The notes: a model not told the origin generated them from the letters alone. DNA of 38,018 nt from Deltaproteobacteria bacterium (GCA_030655955.1 JAUSOZ010000251.1:1-38018); one strand, 5' to 3'. Numbered from the stretch's first letter, positions 1-8,279 are shown. Made by a program: numbers and translations.

Positions 1-1089
1 AACTTAATTTTCTCTGCAAAAGATAAGGACTCAAAAAACTCTAAATTAAAAACTGGTATTAAACGTAATGTTGGTCCTCTCTTATTAAAACGAATGTTTT
101 TTGTGACAGAACGGTTAGATGCAATAACAAAATGTCAAAACTTATTGGAAAGTGAAGGAACTGCATATGTTATAGGTACGGGCGGCTCATATCCGGTGGC
201 CGCCTTTATATCAATAGTACTTAACAGGCATGGTAAGCTTTTTTCACAACCAATGCACCCTTTTAATTATATTCGAATTGGATCTTTATCGAATTATGTG
301 ATTGTGGTAAGTTACTCTGGCTCGACACCTGACTGTGGGGCAGTCATTAGAAAAGCTTTAAGCATGGGGGTTAGAAATGTCGTTCTATTAACTGGTTCTG
401 GTAATCCAAAATTAAAGAATTTACTACAACAAAATGATAATAACGTAATTAGTTATCGAACCCCTGTGCGCTCTGCAAAGGATATTACAATAGAACCACC
501 AAAGGAGCGAGGATTTATCTCTTTTGCAGGAACAGTTTCACCTTGTACCCTTTGGGTATCAGCGGTAGTCGGGTCTGTTGAAATGGCAAATCTTGCTGGC
601 GAACTTAATGAATTTTATAATATGGCAGATCCAATTCCAAACATAGCGGAATTGGGAAAATTAATTAAAGAGAAACCTGGCGAGACAGTATCAGTTCTCG
701 GAGGCGGTTTTGCCTGGCCGGCGATGCTAGATATTGAAAGTAAATTTGTAGAAGGCGACCTTGGTAACGTTATGTTGCATGAAGTGAAAGACTTTAGTCA
801 TGGGCGCTTCATGTCATTATTGGGGAATGATAACAAAAGTCCTATTATAGTCCTTGGTGTAGGCCCATGGCACGAATATGAACAATTAGTTTTGAAAACT
901 GTGGAACAAGGCCGATTAATAATTTCTATAAGATCAATATTTAACGATATACTTGGCTCTTTAGAACTATTAGTCAAGGTGCAATTTTTTGCGAGATGGT
1001 TGGGAGAATATTTTAACAAAGATATTTCAAGGCCAAAGCCGCCCCGTGCAGGAATAAAGCTTTACAAATGGAAAGGTCAACTTGAATAA
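1..1089 (+). CDS. SIS-domain sugar-phosphate isomerase/regulator-like protein, 5' partial
   Basis: The reading frame is open from the first base of the window to a TAA at 1087-1089, so the true start probably lies upstream. The first in-window ATG (94) has no convincing ribosome binding site. The protein carries a sugar-isomerase (SIS) fold: a GTGGSYPVA loop near the start and a second-strand segment with VVSYSGSTPDC, the Ser/Thr-rich phosphosugar-binding loop typical of SIS proteins. A second SIS-like half follows (VLGGGFAWPAMLDIESKF), as in the double-SIS proteins related to GlmS and AgaS. The likely ligand is a phosphorylated sugar, but the substrate cannot be told. Codons are strikingly AT-rich compared with genes beyond 2200, which suggests horizontal transfer. 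Similar proteins occur in genomic islands beside nucleotide or defence genes, but no partner is visible here. Confidence 0.7.
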   Translation, partial: NLIFSAKDKDSKNSKLKTGIKRNVGPLLLKRMFFVTERLDAITKCQNLLESEGTAYVIGTGGSYPVAAFISIVLNRHGKLFSQPMHPFNYIRIGSLSNYVIVVSYSGSTPDCGAVIRKALSMGVRNVVLLTGSGNPKLKNLLQQNDNNVISYRTPVRSAKDITIEPPKERGFISFAGTVSPCTLWVSAVVGSVEMANLAGELNEFYNMADPIPNIAELGKLIKEKPGETVSVLGGGFAWPAMLDIESKFVEGDLGNVMLHEVKDFSHGRFMSLLGNDNKSPIIVLGVGPWHEYEQLVLKTVEQGRLIISIRSIFNDILGSLELLVKVQFFARWLGEYFNKDISRPKPPRAGIKLYKWKGQLE

Positions 1090-1951
1090 ATAAAACTAAA
1101 GGGAACCTGAGCAAATAATTAATTAAATATTCTCAATTTATATTATGAGAGTGCGACTTTAGCGAGGGGCAAGAGTTTATTCAGAAAGTGCGGTAGTTAA
1201 TTTTGGCTTTTGAAAATTTTAAACTATGGACAGAAAAAAGAGAAATTACCCTTTTGAAAACGCCAAAGGTGCATTTTTACCTATACTTTATCGCAAAAAG
1301 CCCTCAAATCCGAAAGAATAGGCAACAGTTATCCACAGTTTAAAATAAGTGGGGATTGTTTCTTAACCGTTTGGCAGTTGCTTCCCTCAAATCTTCACGA
1401 AAGCCCTCATAAGCTTTCCATGAGGGAAAGGTAGCAACCTTATTCCAGTGCCAATCAGCAATCCTCATGCCTGTGGCAAGGTTAATTTATTTTTAGGCAT
1501 ATCTTCCTTGGGTGGTTCAAATTATCGTTCATGATTTTCGGCCCCCAAAAATTACTTTTGGATTTTTGCATGTTGACGCAGTCGGCCAGATTTACCGGCC
1601 CCACAGTCCAGAAACTGCTTTTTCTTGAGAACACCCACGGCCCCAATTACGTATACCAGCCGATGACGCAGCTCTTGCTCCCATGGTGGTTCTTCACGGT
1701 CCCCCACTGACATCTGGACTACTTAATAAAGGATAGCCAGCCAGGAGCTTCATCTACGGCCTGCAGGGACCCCTGAGAAGGTACAGCAGGGGGGTTGGTT
1801 CTTTCGCCCCCAAAATTTAATTTCCTTTGGTTGCAATCGATTTCAGAGCGGAACCATTTTGGGAGAGTTGGATTTGAATCTACTGACAGTTTACTGACAG
1901 TGTTTTGTGGCGTATCAAAGCAAGGAAACCCAGTATTCATGCGGTCTTTCA
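1090..1951. other. AT-rich non-coding stretch next to tRNA-Glu
   Basis: About 860 bases with no convincing gene. Base composition is AT-rich up to about 1550 and becomes mixed toward the tRNA. A short frame (about 1569-1712, starting ATGTTGACG) and the frames covering 1719-1992 lack a ribosome binding site or recognisable motifs. A direct repeat ACTGACAGT lies near 1879-1899. Composition and position against the tRNA 3' end suggest decayed island DNA, but no integrase or transposase could be recognised. Confidence 0.5.
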
Positions 1952-2027
1952 TGGTAGTCCCAACGGGAATCGAACCCGTGTCTCCGCCGTGAGAGGGCGG
2001 TGTCCTAGGCCCCTAGACGATGGGACC
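1952..2027 (-). tRNA. tRNA-Glu (anticodon CTC)
   Basis: The reverse strand folds as a complete 76-nt tRNA. The acceptor stem is GGTCCCA with TGGGACT (G1-U72 wobble). The anticodon stem CCGCC/GGCGG encloses the loop CTCTCAC, giving anticodon CTC for glutamate. The T arm is ACGGG-TTCGATT-CCCGT, and CCA is encoded in the DNA. The 3' end faces the AT-rich left side of the window, the usual orientation for island insertion at a tRNA. Confidence 0.95.
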
Positions 2028-2111
2028 GCACCCGTTTTTATATCGCAGCGATGAGATGGTGTCAAGGGGAGGAATCGGGGCCGGCCCGGCAAAAGGTGAC
2101 GGTAAGCGTTC

Positions 2112-2217
2112 AGCTATCAGCAAGAACAAAAAGTTAGGTGAATCTGAGGCAAAATTGTCGACTTTGTCCTCTATCATAACTTTTTGCATTCGTTCATTAA
2201 GCTGACCGCTGATAGCT
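2112..2217. repeat. Inverted pair of short AGCTATCAGC repeats
   Basis: AGCTATCAGC at 2112-2121 and its exact reverse complement at 2208-2217 flank about 86 bases of AT-rich DNA between tRNA-Glu and mobA. The same 10-mer with a similar lead-in (TTTCAGCCGTC) recurs at 6060-6069. This looks like a small dispersed palindromic repeat family. No function can be assigned. Confidence 0.5.
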
Positions 2218-2236
2218 TACCGGTGACTTTCCACGC

Positions 2237-2926
2237 CTATCCGCCAGAATTTTCCCTGGTGTTACCCTCCCGGGCGGATGCGTCTTGCAACGATCCCGTT
2301 CCGGCCAGCCAGGCCTCGGCCTGATGCAGGTCCTGGGGGGTATTGAGGTTAAAAAAACTCCGGCCTTCGGGGTCCAGGGCGAGGACCTCAGTCTCCGATA
2401 AAACCTGGGGCCGGCAAATCTCCAGAAAACGCGTCGGGCGTCGGTCGGTCTGGAGGAAATCTTGTAAGGCGGGCAACAGGCGGATGGAATAGACCCCGGG
2501 AAACGGCTCCAGGCCCCGGGGGGACCGGCACACCACCGCCGGGCGGGAGGTGCGGCCGGCCCGGGCCGCCAGTGCGGCCAGGAGGGCCGGGGCCAGAAAG
2601 GGGTTGTCCACCGCCGCGGCCAGCACCCAGGGGGTCCGGGCCGCGAACAGCGCGGTGACCAGGCCGCCGGCCGGTCCCTGGAACGGCCGCAAATCCGTCA
2701 TGAGGGGCAGGCCGAAGGATTGATGCGCCAGGGGCTGGTTGGTGATGAGCCAGGAGATCGTGACCAGGGGGGCCAGGGCTTCGTTCACCCAGAGGGCCAG
2801 AGGCTTTCCGCCCAGTTGCAGCGCCGCCTTGTCCTGCCCCAGCCGCCGGCTGAAGCCTCCGGCCAGGATGGCTCCGGTGAGGCGCGCCGGGCCGGATTGG
2901 CGGTCCGGCTGCCTGGGTGGCATCAC
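2237..2926 (-). CDS. mobA: Molybdenum cofactor guanylyltransferase MobA
   Basis: MobA transfers GMP from GTP to molybdopterin to give the guanine dinucleotide cofactor used by DMSO-reductase-family enzymes such as formate dehydrogenases. The 229-residue protein has the nucleotidyltransferase signature LAGGFSRRLGQDKA near residues 21-34, followed by TDLRPFQGPAGGLVTAL and the metal-binding AAVDNPFL segment; these are the standard MobA blocks. Its start overlaps the mobB stop by 4 bases, so the two are translationally coupled and lie downstream of a MerR gene in one operon. The C-terminal tail after about residue 205 (Gly/Ser/Asn-rich) looks poorly conserved. Length is near the usual 190-215 plus this tail. 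Confidence 0.93.
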   Translation of the reverse strand: MMPPRQPDRQSGPARLTGAILAGGFSRRLGQDKAALQLGGKPLALWVNEALAPLVTISWLITNQPLAHQSFGLPLMTDLRPFQGPAGGLVTALFAARTPWVLAAAVDNPFLAPALLAALAARAGRTSRPAVVCRSPRGLEPFPGVYSIRLLPALQDFLQTDRRPTRFLEICRPQVLSETEVLALDPEGRSFFNLNTPQDLHQAEAWLAGTGSLQDASAREGNTRENSGG

Positions 2927-3459
2927 CGGCCTCCCAGCTGATCCTGGATAAACCGGCCGATTGCCGCCACCTCCAGGGGATTAAACACCGGCAGGGGGGT
3001 AGGCAGCGGACGGGCGCTGACCCAGGCGAGAAGGCGGGGATAGTTCGGCAACGGGGAGGCGGCATCCGGCGGGGCCAGGCCCACCTTGGGCAGGTCGCTG
3101 GTTTTGTAGCCTTCCACCAGGATGAGATCGGCGGCCGGCGCCAGTTCGGCCAGAATGGCGTCCAACGGCGGCTCCTCGGCGCTGGCACGGGTGATCTGCA
3201 GCAGTCCCGGGGCCGCCAGGGCCACCAGCCGCGCCCCGGTCTGGCGGTAGCGCCAGGTGTCTTTGCCGTCATCCCCCAGATGTTGATGATGGGAGTGCTT
3301 CAGGACTGCGACCTTGAGCCCCTGGGCGGTAAACCACTCCAGCAACCGGCAGATGAGCTCGGTCTTGCCGGTATTGGATGTCCCCACAATACCAAAGGCT
3401 TTAGGCCTCAGTGCGGGGGAAGCGGGGGGAGTTGGCGCGGCAGGAGGAGAATAGATCAA
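2923..3459 (-). CDS. mobB: Molybdopterin-guanine dinucleotide biosynthesis adaptor MobB
   Basis: This P-loop GTPase helps load MobA in molybdopterin-guanine dinucleotide synthesis. After an Ala/Pro-rich N-terminus of about 20 residues, the protein reads FGIVGTSNTGKTELI (Walker A), then VAVLKHSHHQHLGDDGKDTWRYRQTGA, the conserved MobB block with the His/Asp/Trp-Arg cluster, then ILVEGYK (Walker B-like). At 178 residues it is about normal. It overlaps both neighbours by 4 bases (merR stop at 3456, mobA start at 2926), which indicates a compact operon. The annotated ATG at 3459 leaves an unusually Pro-rich leader; no better internal start with a ribosome binding site was seen. Confidence 0.92.
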   Translation of the reverse strand: MIYSPPAAPTPPASPALRPKAFGIVGTSNTGKTELICRLLEWFTAQGLKVAVLKHSHHQHLGDDGKDTWRYRQTGARLVALAAPGLLQITRASAEEPPLDAILAELAPAADLILVEGYKTSDLPKVGLAPPDAASPLPNYPRLLAWVSARPLPTPLPVFNPLEVAAIGRFIQDQLGGR

Positions 3460-3914
3460 GGTTCAGGAACGTATTTTTCGAGGATTTTTTCTCTTTTGAC
3501 ATTGCGGTTGAGATAGATGGCGCACCGGGAACACGGCCCCTCGCAGAGCGTACCCCGATACTCCCGCACTTCATAACAGGGTCGCCAGGGGAGCTGAAAC
3601 GCCGGGCATTCCTCTTTCTTGTCGCAATCGTAGATATTCCAGCAGGGGGCCAGCACCATGAGGTTGCGCAGGCAGGCCAGGGTAAAGCCCCGGTCATGGA
3701 TCAAACTGTTGATCTGGCCGATCTGGGCCACATCAAAACTGGAATAGAGCCGGTTGTTGGTGTTTTTCTCCCGTAACGGCTTGATGAAACCTTCTTTTTC
3801 ATATTCCCGGATGCGTTTTTGGGAAAGGTTCACCAGCCGGGAGACCTCGTTGATGAGACAGAGCTCTCCGCCATCACCTTCGCAACGGAAATATTTAGTT
3901 TTTCCTCGGGCCAT
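3456..3914 (-). CDS. MerR-family regulator with C-terminal cysteine cluster
   Basis: The 152-residue protein begins with a MerR winged-helix domain (LCLINEVSRLVNLSQKRIREYEKEG at about 18-42, then the second wing NNRLYSSFDVAQIGQI). Instead of the usual long dimerisation coil and short metal loop it has a Cys-rich C-terminus: C91, C97, C103, C113, C124, C128 and C131, plus C11, C19 and C81. Such an array could bind an Fe-S cluster or a metal ion. It is the first gene of the merR-mobB-mobA operon, with a 4-base overlap into mobB, and a dyad operator candidate lies just upstream. It may therefore tie guanylated Mo/W cofactor synthesis to metal or redox state. The ligand is inference; MerR membership is clear. 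Confidence 0.85.
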   Translation of the reverse strand: MARGKTKYFRCEGDGGELCLINEVSRLVNLSQKRIREYEKEGFIKPLREKNTNNRLYSSFDVAQIGQINSLIHDRGFTLACLRNLMVLAPCWNIYDCDKKEECPAFQLPWRPCYEVREYRGTLCEGPCSRCAIYLNRNVKREKILEKYVPEP

Positions 3915-3936
3915 AGATCATTCTATAAGAAAATAG

Positions 3937-3971
3937 GTATATACAATGTTACATAGAACGTTTGTTTATAC
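3937..3971. promoter_or_regulatory. Dyad operator candidate upstream of merR-mobBA
   Basis: Arms GTATATACAA (3937-3946) and TTGTTTATAC (3962-3971) are inverted with 9 of 10 matches and a 15-base AT-rich spacer. The dyad is centred about 40 bases upstream of the merR start codon, where an autoregulating MerR protein would bind across its promoter. The sequence is AT-rich in a GC-rich region. No transcription start has been mapped, so the role is inferred. Confidence 0.5.
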
Positions 3972-4033
3972 AAGGAAAAATTCATCGGCTCCGGGGGCGG
4001 CTCTCCCGAAACTGATGCGGTCAGCCCAGGTAT

Positions 4034-4402
4034 TCAGCGTGCCTCTAAAATTTTTCCCACCTCTTCACGGATGCGCTCCGGGATAAGCGCCCCGGCGAAC
4101 CGCCCCTCACCGTTGATGTAGACCAGCGGGGCGGGGAAAGTTTGGGAGTTCAGCAGGGCGGTTTGGGGCAGGGTCGGACCCCGGGGGTCGGTGAGCACGT
4201 TGATATACCACACCACCACCTTGCCGGGGAAGGCGTCGTTTAGGGTCAGGGCCAGGGCCTTGGACTGCATCTCCAGGCTGACCCCGGCCAGGGGGTCGCC
4301 GGGTTCGTTGTGGTCGTGATGACCGCTGCAACCGCAGGCGCAACCGGAGGCCGGGGCCGCGGGGGCGTCGTAAATTACTACCTGTACCGTATCCGGGGTC
4401 AT
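4034..4402 (-). CDS. Small thioredoxin-fold-like protein with N-terminal CxCxC and His cluster
   Basis: A 122-residue protein of unknown function. After the first beta strand (VQVVIYDAP) it has C21-A-C23-G-C25 followed by GHHDHNEPGD, a possible metal-binding patch. The second half has a thioredoxin/ArsD-like pattern: VVVWYINVL, then FPAPLVYINGEGRFAGALIPERI, which resembles the cis-Pro strand and final helix of small thioredoxin-like proteins. The ATG is preceded on its own strand by a purine-rich GAGGAGGA ribosome binding site. It stands alone between the merR-mob operon and the GlcF-like gene. A metal-handling or sulfur-transfer role is possible. The fold call is moderate and the function is unknown. 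Confidence 0.6.
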   Translation of the reverse strand: MTPDTVQVVIYDAPAAPASGCACGCSGHHDHNEPGDPLAGVSLEMQSKALALTLNDAFPGKVVVWYINVLTDPRGPTLPQTALLNSQTFPAPLVYINGEGRFAGALIPERIREEVGKILEAR

Positions 4403-4603
4403 ATCCTCCTCCTCAGGCGTTATCGGGTGGGCCTACCTTCCTGATATCACGGCGGTTCCCCTGCCGCCCGCCATTTCGGGATGCCGGGAGAACTGATCGA
4501 TGAATCCGTTATAATTTAAGTTGTTGTCAGGCCCGCCGCCAGTCCCAGGGGGGATTTTTTTGCCGATCCACCGGAGGAAGGCAGGTTTTAGAAAGGGAAT
4601 CAG

Positions 4604-5911
4604 TTACTTCCGCAAAGACTCGGCGTAGATTTCCAGCGTGTGCTTCACTTGAACCCGCAGGCCGGCCTGGGACAGCATGTCGGTGATTTGGAGCATGCAG
4701 GCGGGGCAGCCGGTGGCCACTACCCGGGCCTGCGAGGCCGCGATGTTATCCCGCTTGCGGGCGCCGATGGCCGCCGAGGCCTCGTAGTGCTGGAGATTGA
4801 AGCTGCCGCCGCAGCCGCAGCACCAGTCGGACTCGGGCATCTCGGTGAGGCTATAGGCGGGGTTGGCGGCAAGCAGGGCCCGGGGCTGGGCCGCCACCCC
4901 CAGGGATTTTTTCAGATGGCAGGGGTCGTGATAGGTCAGGGGAATCCGGCCGGCCGCAGGGAAAATGGCTGCGGGCGCCACCCCCAGCTTATCCACCAGG
5001 AACTGGCTGATGTCCAGGGTCTTGGCCGCCAGGGCTGCCACCCGTTCCTGGAGCGCCGGTTCGGCGTCGGCCATCATGAGGGGCCAGAGCTTTTTGATGG
5101 TGGAGCTGCAGGTGGCGCAGGCGGTGACCAGAAAATCGCAGGGCAGGGCGGCATCGTCCAAAAGTTCCAGATTGAGGCGCACCAGCTGCCGGAAGGTCTG
5201 GGTATCGCCGCCGGACAGGGCCGGAATGCCGCAGCAGCCCTGGCCGGCGGGGAGAAAGACCCCCACCCCGTGGTGGTCCAGAACCTGGAGCACGGCATCG
5301 GCCACCTGGGGATAGAGCTTGTCGATGAGGCAGCCGACGAAAAAGGCCACCCTGAGGTTGGCGGCCCCGGGAGCGGTGTCTCGCCGGGGGACCTTAAGGT
5401 GCCAAGGCACCGGCGCCAGAGCTTTGAAGTGCCGGTCGGACAAGAGCGGCGACATGAACCGGGCGCAGGAGGAGCCCAGGAGGTCGTCCACCGGCTTGAC
5501 GAAAATCCCCTGGAATTTGGCGCCCCAGGCCAGGATGCGGTCGAACCAGGCCGGCTGGCTCAGGAGCCCCCGAAAGAGGACTTTCTTTACCGTGGACAGC
5601 CCCAGGTAGCCCGCCAGGATGGCCCGGGCCTTGATGAAGATATCCAAGACCTTGACGCCGGAAGGACAGTTGGCGGCGCAGGAGCCGCACAGCAGGCAGC
5701 GGCTCAGATGATCCTGGATTCCTTGGGGGTTGGTGAGAATTTCCTGGGCCAGGCCGGAGAGGAGGGCCAGCTTGCCCCGGGCCACGTCGGCCTCGCGCCC
5801 GGTCTCGGCGAACAGGGGGCAGACTGCCTGGCACAGGCCGCAGCGCATGCAGCTCACCAGCTGATCGTCCAACTCCCGCATCAGCCCGGCCAGTTCCTTG
5901 AGGCTGGACAT
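4604..5911 (-). CDS. GlcF/LutA-like (Fe-S)-binding oxidoreductase subunit
   Basis: The protein (435 residues from the chosen start) has two N-terminal 4Fe-4S motifs, C21xxCxxCxxxC31 and C72xxCxxCxxxC82, followed by two CCG domains (GQGCCGIPALSGG and WCCGCGGSF) as in glycolate oxidase GlcF, lactate-oxidation LutA and heterodisulfide-reductase D-type subunits. These proteins pass electrons between a flavin dehydrogenase (GlcD/LldD type) and quinone or other carriers. No FAD subunit gene is next to it, so the partner is encoded elsewhere or unknown. The frame extends upstream to an ATG at 5968, but I prefer the ATG at 5911, which has GGGA seven bases upstream and gives an N-terminus that leads directly into the first cluster. 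Confidence 0.85.
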   Translation of the reverse strand: MSSLKELAGLMRELDDQLVSCMRCGLCQAVCPLFAETGREADVARGKLALLSGLAQEILTNPQGIQDHLSRCLLCGSCAANCPSGVKVLDIFIKARAILAGYLGLSTVKKVLFRGLLSQPAWFDRILAWGAKFQGIFVKPVDDLLGSSCARFMSPLLSDRHFKALAPVPWHLKVPRRDTAPGAANLRVAFFVGCLIDKLYPQVADAVLQVLDHHGVGVFLPAGQGCCGIPALSGGDTQTFRQLVRLNLELLDDAALPCDFLVTACATCSSTIKKLWPLMMADAEPALQERVAALAAKTLDISQFLVDKLGVAPAAIFPAAGRIPLTYHDPCHLKKSLGVAAQPRALLAANPAYSLTEMPESDWCCGCGGSFNLQHYEASAAIGARKRDNIAASQARVVATGCPACMLQITDMLSQAGLRVQVKHTLEIYAESLRK

Positions 5912-6009
5912 GGTTGTTTTCCCAAGAGCCGTCAGCCGCCGGCTTTCAGCCCCAAAATCCCCATTCACACGATTGAACAGACTGAATTTGTTTGCTTTTA
6001 AAAGGAATT

Positions 6010-6069
6010 ATGGCGGGCAGTGCCCGCCCTACAGTCTCTCTTAAGAGCTTTCAGCCGTCAGCTATCAGC
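6010..6069. repeat. Palindromic GGCGGGCA repeat and AGCTATCAGC repeat
   Basis: GGCGGGCAGTGCCCGCC is a small palindrome that matches other GTAGGGCGGGC-type repeats in the window (for example 31206-31230). It is followed by the AGCTATCAGC repeat at 6060-6069 shared with 2112-2217. The two lie between the GlcF-like gene and the receiver gene. There is no sign of coding. Confidence 0.45.
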
Positions 6070-6217
6070 AAAAAAAATCCAATTCGAGACTCTGGAACGA
6101 CTGATGACCATGCCGCATCGCGGTGGCTTATATTATAGTTGCTATCTTTGGCTGGCGCAGGATTGCGTCGCGTCGGGGCGCAGTGCGCCTCCGGCCGTTG
6201 GCGGTGGACTGAAAAAA

Positions 6218-6661
6218 TTACCCCAGGAAAATCCGAAAGGCTTGCTGTTTCATCCGCCTCAGTTCTTCTTCCGTCTGGCGCAGGTTTTTCTGGTGCATGG
6301 CGTGGCGAATCTTGCGGGTGATTTCGTCCATGCTCAGGGGCTTGTACACGATGTCCACCTGCTCCAGATAAAAGCACTGCGGGGACAGGTTCCGTTGGTG
6401 CAGCATGACGATGAAGCGGGTGGCGGGATGACGGAGACGGGCGCTTTCCAGGAACTGCTGATGATCGGGCTGGCGGTGGTCGATAATGACCAGGTCAAAG
6501 CAGCCTTCTTCCAGGGCGGCCAGGGCTTCGGGGACCGTGTTCACCAGCGTCAAGTCCTCAAACCCCAGGAGTTTGATCACCGAAGATAAAAAGGCGCGGC
6601 ACCACTCCTCCTGGTCCACCACCAGGATACGCCCCTGAGTGCACCTTTCCTGATCATGCAT
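6218..6661 (-). CDS. Stand-alone response-regulator receiver protein, atypical
   Basis: A 147-residue single-domain receiver. ILVVDQEE supplies the first acidic residue (D16), LVIIDHRQP the phospho-acceptor D61, and VDIVYKPLS the conserved K107. Two usual features are altered: the second acidic-pocket Asp is Gln at 17 (E18 follows), and the switch Thr/Ser after strand 4 is replaced in FIVMLHQ. The last 30 residues (NLRQTEEELRRMKQQAF) form a charged amphipathic helix. There is no DNA-binding output domain, so it would signal by protein contact. No kinase gene is adjacent; the nearest in the window starts at 24843. Phosphorylation competence is uncertain. Confidence 0.82.
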   Translation of the reverse strand: MHDQERCTQGRILVVDQEEWCRAFLSSVIKLLGFEDLTLVNTVPEALAALEEGCFDLVIIDHRQPDHQQFLESARLRHPATRFIVMLHQRNLSPQCFYLEQVDIVYKPLSMDEITRKIRHAMHQKNLRQTEEELRRMKQQAFRIFLG

Positions 6662-6797
6662 GGGGGGTCTCCTTAGAAGAGCACTATCTCACTTTACTCG
6701 TGAATGAACCTGGCTGCAAGCCCCTCGAGGGTTTTTCCCGAGGGCCGGCCTCTTGGGGCTCCCAGCGCCATAGCGCAGACCGGCGTTCTGTTGCCGG

Positions 6798-8156
6798 CTA
6801 GGCCGGGATGACGATTTCTTCTTGCGGGTTGATGGGGCTCAGGATCATGCCGGTCATCACCTTGGGGTAGAAGTAGGTGGATTTGCGCGGCATGGTGAGG
6901 CCGGCCGTCGCCACCTCCTGCACCTGCTCAATGCGGGTGGGGTTGAGCAAAAATGCCAAACGGGCTTCTCCCTGGTTCACCGCGGCCACGACTTCGCTGA
7001 TCTTGCTGGTGTACTTGCAGGTTTCCTGGTCGTCCTGGGCCTGGGCATCGAGCCCCATGACCTTTTCAAAAATCAGGTAGTTCAAGACCGCCACATCCAG
7101 TTGGGCCAGGGCCGGGTGCATCTGCCGGGCCAGCACCGTTTGGCGCACGCCCGGGCGCAGGATCAGACGCCAGGCCTTGCGCCCGAAGCCCAGAACCACG
7201 TAGGCGCTTTCCCCCGCCGGGACCTCCGCCAGGGTCTGCTGGAGAAAATCTTCGTAGCCCTCGCCGAATTCGTGGGCCGCCGGCAGGGAGACGATCTCGA
7301 AGTATTCCTTCAGGCGTCCCATGACCCAGGACTCTTCCAGGTTTTTCAGCCGCGGTCCGCCCAACAGGCGGTGGGCCATGAGGATGAGCAGGTCCGGGTC
7401 GAACATGTTGGACAGGTACATGAGGGTATAGTTGAACGGCGCCTCAGGCGAGGCCTGGGGATAGCGCTGCTTCATCAACTTCTGAAAGTTCAGCGAGGTT
7501 TCGTAACGATGGTGGCCGTCAGCGATAAACAGGGGCATCTCCAAAAAGGCCCGGTGCACCCCTTTGACCGCCTCGGCCTCGGTGATCCGGTAGAGGCGCT
7601 GAACGTAGCCCATGGTGTCTTTAAAATCCATCAGGGGGGTGTCGGGGCGCGCCCCCTTCAACAGGCTCGCCACGCGGTCGGCGGGGTCGGGATAGATGGA
7701 AAAGATGGGGGAGAAGTTTGCCTGGGAGGCCTTGAACAACTCCAGGCGGTCGGCTTTGGCCGCCGAAAAGGTCTGCTCGTGGGGCTTGATGCTGCCCCCG
7801 CTCAAAGGCTCCAGGCGCACCAGGGCGGCTAAGGCGCCCCGGGTATAGGTATGTCCGGCATGCTGAAACTCGGTCTCCCAGTAGTAGAACGCCGGTGCCT
7901 CATCCCGCACCAGAACATCGTCTTTTTCCCATTGGCGAAAGAGCGCCCCGGCCCGGGTGTAGCGGTTGTTGAGCCGGTCGTCCCCGGGGTCGGCCTGGGG
8001 CAGGATCAGATGAACCATATTATTCGGGTGCCGGTCGGCAAACGCCTGGCGCTCCGCCGGCCGGATCACATCATAGGGCGGCGTGACCACCTCGGTGAGA
8101 TTGGGCACCTTGGCAGAATTATAGAACAGCCCCCGGAAAGGGGCGATGATCGCCAC
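6798..8156 (-). CDS. DUF1015-family protein
   Basis: A 452-residue protein of the DUF1015 family, whose biochemical role is not established. Recognisable blocks are APFRGLFYNSAKVPNLTEVVTPPYDVI at the N-terminus, HPNNMVHLILP, SIKPHEQTFSAAKADRLEL, FIADGHHRYETSLNF in the middle (the HHR motif) and a C-terminal half rich in conserved aromatics. A longer frame exists to 8219, but I chose the GTG at 8156: AGGAGG stands nine bases upstream and the protein then begins VAIIAPFRG, matching the family's normal start. It is transcribed away from speD, with a divergent intergenic region of about 415 bases. Family members often sit near phosphoglycerate dehydrogenase, but that gene is not present here. Confidence 0.88.
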   Translation of the reverse strand: MAIIAPFRGLFYNSAKVPNLTEVVTPPYDVIRPAERQAFADRHPNNMVHLILPQADPGDDRLNNRYTRAGALFRQWEKDDVLVRDEAPAFYYWETEFQHAGHTYTRGALAALVRLEPLSGGSIKPHEQTFSAAKADRLELFKASQANFSPIFSIYPDPADRVASLLKGARPDTPLMDFKDTMGYVQRLYRITEAEAVKGVHRAFLEMPLFIADGHHRYETSLNFQKLMKQRYPQASPEAPFNYTLMYLSNMFDPDLLILMAHRLLGGPRLKNLEESWVMGRLKEYFEIVSLPAAHEFGEGYEDFLQQTLAEVPAGESAYVVLGFGRKAWRLILRPGVRQTVLARQMHPALAQLDVAVLNYLIFEKVMGLDAQAQDDQETCKYTSKISEVVAAVNQGEARLAFLLNPTRIEQVQEVATAGLTMPRKSTYFYPKVMTGMILSPINPQEEIVIPA

Positions 8157-8279
8157 GTTGACGGTCCTCCTCCGCAAATAATAACATATTAAATTTATCA
8201 CCAATCTGGTGAGCGTCAATAGTTATTGGCATAATATCCTCTTCTCGCGCCCCTCCGCGGCCAAAACCCCAAATAATGA

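Noticed and set aside
1329-1337. TTATCCACA, a perfect DnaA-box-like 9-mer
   Set aside because: Only a single copy is present in the AT-rich gap, with no cluster of boxes and no dnaA or dnaN nearby, so it is not evidence of an origin.
1719-1992. Frames running into tRNA-Glu that could be an integrase end
   Set aside because: No catalytic Arg/His/Tyr motifs and no ribosome binding site; the resemblance to integrase tails comes from reading through the tRNA sequence.
4640-6001. 453-codon plus-strand frame opposite the GlcF-like gene
   Set aside because: It is a GC-rich antisense shadow: Gly/Ala/His/Gln-rich with no domain, while the minus strand encodes clear Fe-S motifs.
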